Part shown: positions 62,205 to 64,000 of the stretch, piece after piece
Layout: the number at the start of each line of letters is the position of its first letter
How positions within the stretch are numbered: the stretch's first letter is position 1
Assembly: GCA_037623315.1 (NCBI GenBank)
Contig: JBBJJH010000004.1
Location: forward strand, 62,001 to 126,000
Direction: 5' to 3'
Length of the DNA stretch: 64,000 nt
Source: Halanaerobiaceae bacterium ANBcell28
Lineage (GTDB): Bacteria > Bacillota > Halanaerobiia > Halanaerobiales > DTU029
Notes under the pieces: model-generated
Seen by the model: only the letters and a program-made list of their open reading frames with translations
The model's database searches: none
What the model was told of the DNA's origin: nothing
Position numbers and translations under genes: made by a program

Positions 62205-64000
62205 ATGATTAAAAAGACTAGTTTTATTTTGCCATGTGTTTTAATTATTTTGCTTTTGATTTCTTTAGGAATTCAAGCAGATACGGATACGGAAAATTCT
62301 GAAAATGGACTGGAATACAGAGTATCTACATATCTTTGGATTGCAAACTCTGATGAACCTACTGTTTCTAAAATCGATATGACTACAGGAGAAGAATTAG
62401 AAAAATTTTATGTAGGTCCACATGCTGAAAGCGAAGCCAATTACATAGCAGTAGATAAACATGCAAATTCTTGGCTTATAAACGAATATGATGGATTATT
62501 ATTGAAAATACATATTGACGAAAATATTAGAGAAGAAAGTATAGAACAGATGCAGGATAACTCTGATATATTGGAATGGGGTGAAGATGATAGAGTAGAA
62601 GTAATTAAAGATTTTGCTACAGATTTTATTCCTAAAACTCTTGCAGTAGATAAAAATAATATTATCTGGGTTGGATTAACAGGCATTAATTCGAATAAAA
62701 TTATGGGTTTTGATAGCGCAGGAAATGTAATTAATGAAGGTATTGAGATTTCTATTCAAGCATATAATTCAGTTATAGATAATAGTAATAATTTATGGCT
62801 TATCGAGGAAAATTCTAATCAATTAGTAAAAGTAAATTTAGAAGAAGGTGAGTATAAAGAGTACTTTTCTAATAATAACTTGCATAATATAGCTGTTGAT
62901 AATAATAACTATCTTTGGTTTATAAATGAAAGTGCTAATGAACTATATAAGTTTGATGTTGAAGAAGAAAAATTTACTTTTCTTTTATTTTATAATGGTT
63001 TATTTAAAGATATTGTAATTGATAGCATGAATAATGTTTGGGCAATTTGTGAATCAGGTACAATTCTAAAAATAAATGAGAATGGTAAAGTTCTTGATAC
63101 AATAAAGATTAATGATGAAATATATCCTGAAAGTATTATAATAGATTTTGATAATGATTTTTGGGTAATTGATAAGACTTTAGATTCAGTATTTAGGATA
63201 GATTCAAATGCTAATATAATGGCTAATATTAAAATTGGATCAAATCCCTCTGTATGGGGAGATATGAATAGCTATATCCTTTGGAATATTGTATCAGATT
63301 CACCATCGGTAATAGTAGAACAATCCGTAGATAAGGATTTTGTTTATCCAAAAGAAAGTGATATACAAGCTAGTTTTAATATAAAAGGACTTGGTGAAGT
63401 TTTTACTCGACAAAAGCCGATGGATTTAATATTTTTAGTGGATGTTTCAGGCAGTATGAGAGGTGCCCCTATCAGGAATGTGAGAATTGCTTCAGAAGAA
63501 ATAGTAAATTTACTTGGTAGTAGAGATAGGGCTGCAATTATTCCTTTTAATAGTAGTGCAAATGTATTACAAGAGTTTACCTATGATAAAAATGATTTAA
63601 TTGAACAAATAAATCGTTTAAGTGCAGGTGGTGGTACGCGAATAGATAGGGGCATCGCTGAATCTATTCGACATTATGAGGACTATGGACGGGAAGATAG
63701 TTTGAAAGTAGTAATGCTGTTATCAGATGGGATAAGTTCTGCAGCTCCAGCTATTAATCAGGCTTATGAAGCTGCAGATAATAATATTCTTATTTATAGT
63801 CTAGGGATTGGCTCAGGTGTTGATCAAGAATTACTTGCTGAGATATCTGAGATAACTGGTGGTATTTATAGATTTAGTCCCACAGCTGATCAAATAAATG
63901 AATTTATGGAAGAATTAGGTCGAGATATATTTAACAACTCTGGTAGAGATGTTAATTTGCAAATAAATATACCGAAAATGGATTCAGTAGTGCTTAAAAA
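62205..64000 (+). CDS. Secreted beta-propeller plus VWA-domain protein, 3' end outside window
   Basis: 598 residues are visible from ATG 62205 (GAGAGGAGAA upstream) and the frame is still open at 64000. Signal peptide (1-25). Residues about 40-370 hold repeated blades with Trp near the end (NNIIWVGLTG, NNLWLIEENS, NNYLWFINES, NNVWAICESG), like NHL/SMP-30-type propellers. A von Willebrand A domain follows (about 395-575) with the metal-site motif DVSGSMRG (D413) and GGTRIDRGI, LLSDG. Probably an extracellular binding protein; the ligand is unknown. Confidence 0.85.
   Translation, partial: MIKKTSFILPCVLIILLLISLGIQADTDTENSENGLEYRVSTYLWIANSDEPTVSKIDMTTGEELEKFYVGPHAESEANYIAVDKHANSWLINEYDGLLLKIHIDENIREESIEQMQDNSDILEWGEDDRVEVIKDFATDFIPKTLAVDKNNIIWVGLTGINSNKIMGFDSAGNVINEGIEISIQAYNSVIDNSNNLWLIEENSNQLVKVNLEEGEYKEYFSNNNLHNIAVDNNNYLWFINESANELYKFDVEEEKFTFLLFYNGLFKDIVIDSMNNVWAICESGTILKINENGKVLDTIKINDEIYPESIIIDFDNDFWVIDKTLDSVFRIDSNANIMANIKIGSNPSVWGDMNSYILWNIVSDSPSVIVEQSVDKDFVYPKESDIQASFNIKGLGEVFTRQKPMDLIFLVDVSGSMRGAPIRNVRIASEEIVNLLGSRDRAAIIPFNSSANVLQEFTYDKNDLIEQINRLSAGGGTRIDRGIAESIRHYEDYGREDSLKVVMLLSDGISSAAPAINQAYEAADNNILIYSLGIGSGVDQELLAEISEITGGIYRFSPTADQINEFMEELGRDIFNNSGRDVNLQINIPKMDSVVLK

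Overview
The window is AT-rich (roughly 30% GC by eye) chromosomal DNA from a spore-forming, anaerobic, low-GC Firmicute. The complete spoIIIA operon, pro-sigma-K and SleB show that it sporulates. A full type IV pilus operon ending in a PilQ secretin implies an outer membrane. Gene order and strongly acidic proteins point to a diderm, probably halophilic, member of the Halanaerobiales (inference; the genus cannot be fixed from this sequence). Most genes are core genes in conserved order. No transposase, phage gene, CRISPR array, tRNA or rRNA was recognised.

Layout. 1-3811 is the 3' part of a giant surface protein made of 211-213-residue repeats. 3934-7070 is mltG-trmR-trhP-DUF4911. 7324-11082 is a secreted dockerin/GH26-like protein. 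11318 is sigK. 12026-16695, on the minus strand, holds two tandem copies of a minor-pilin cassette (GspK/PilX-like, PilV-like, PilW-like). 16983-19803 holds yqeG, sleB, an AbrB gene, fur and a Crp-family gene. aroE (19937) is followed by the pilus operon pilB-T-C-A-A-D-gspH-V-W-X-M-N-O-P-Q (20965-35154), then aroC-K-B-Q, a proline peptidase and efp (35592-40786). A flavoprotein reductase and a previously missed 57-residue membrane protein come next. spoIIIAA-AH (42598-47707), accB-accC, asp23-amaP-DUF2273, nusB and a second AbrB gene run to 51785.

From 52149 the content is more accessory: a ferritin-like, probably spore-associated protein with a sigma-K-like promoter; a sodium/solute symporter with phenylacetate-CoA ligase, indolepyruvate:ferredoxin oxidoreductase (iorAB) and a double-ACT protein, likely an aryl-acid module; two secreted proteins each with four FMN-binding repeats; and the start of a propeller/VWA protein that runs off the window.

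The pilus operon supplies the motors, platform, alignment complex, peptidase and secretin, and probably also assembles the two extra minor-pilin cassettes as alternative tips. The shikimate genes flank the pilus operon on both sides. The least explained items are the duplicated tip cassettes, the LysM-tailed secretin, the recently duplicated multi-flavin proteins with a shared start-site element, a hairpin covering the sigK ribosome-binding site, and two candidate small RNAs (35252-35424 and 42103-42268).
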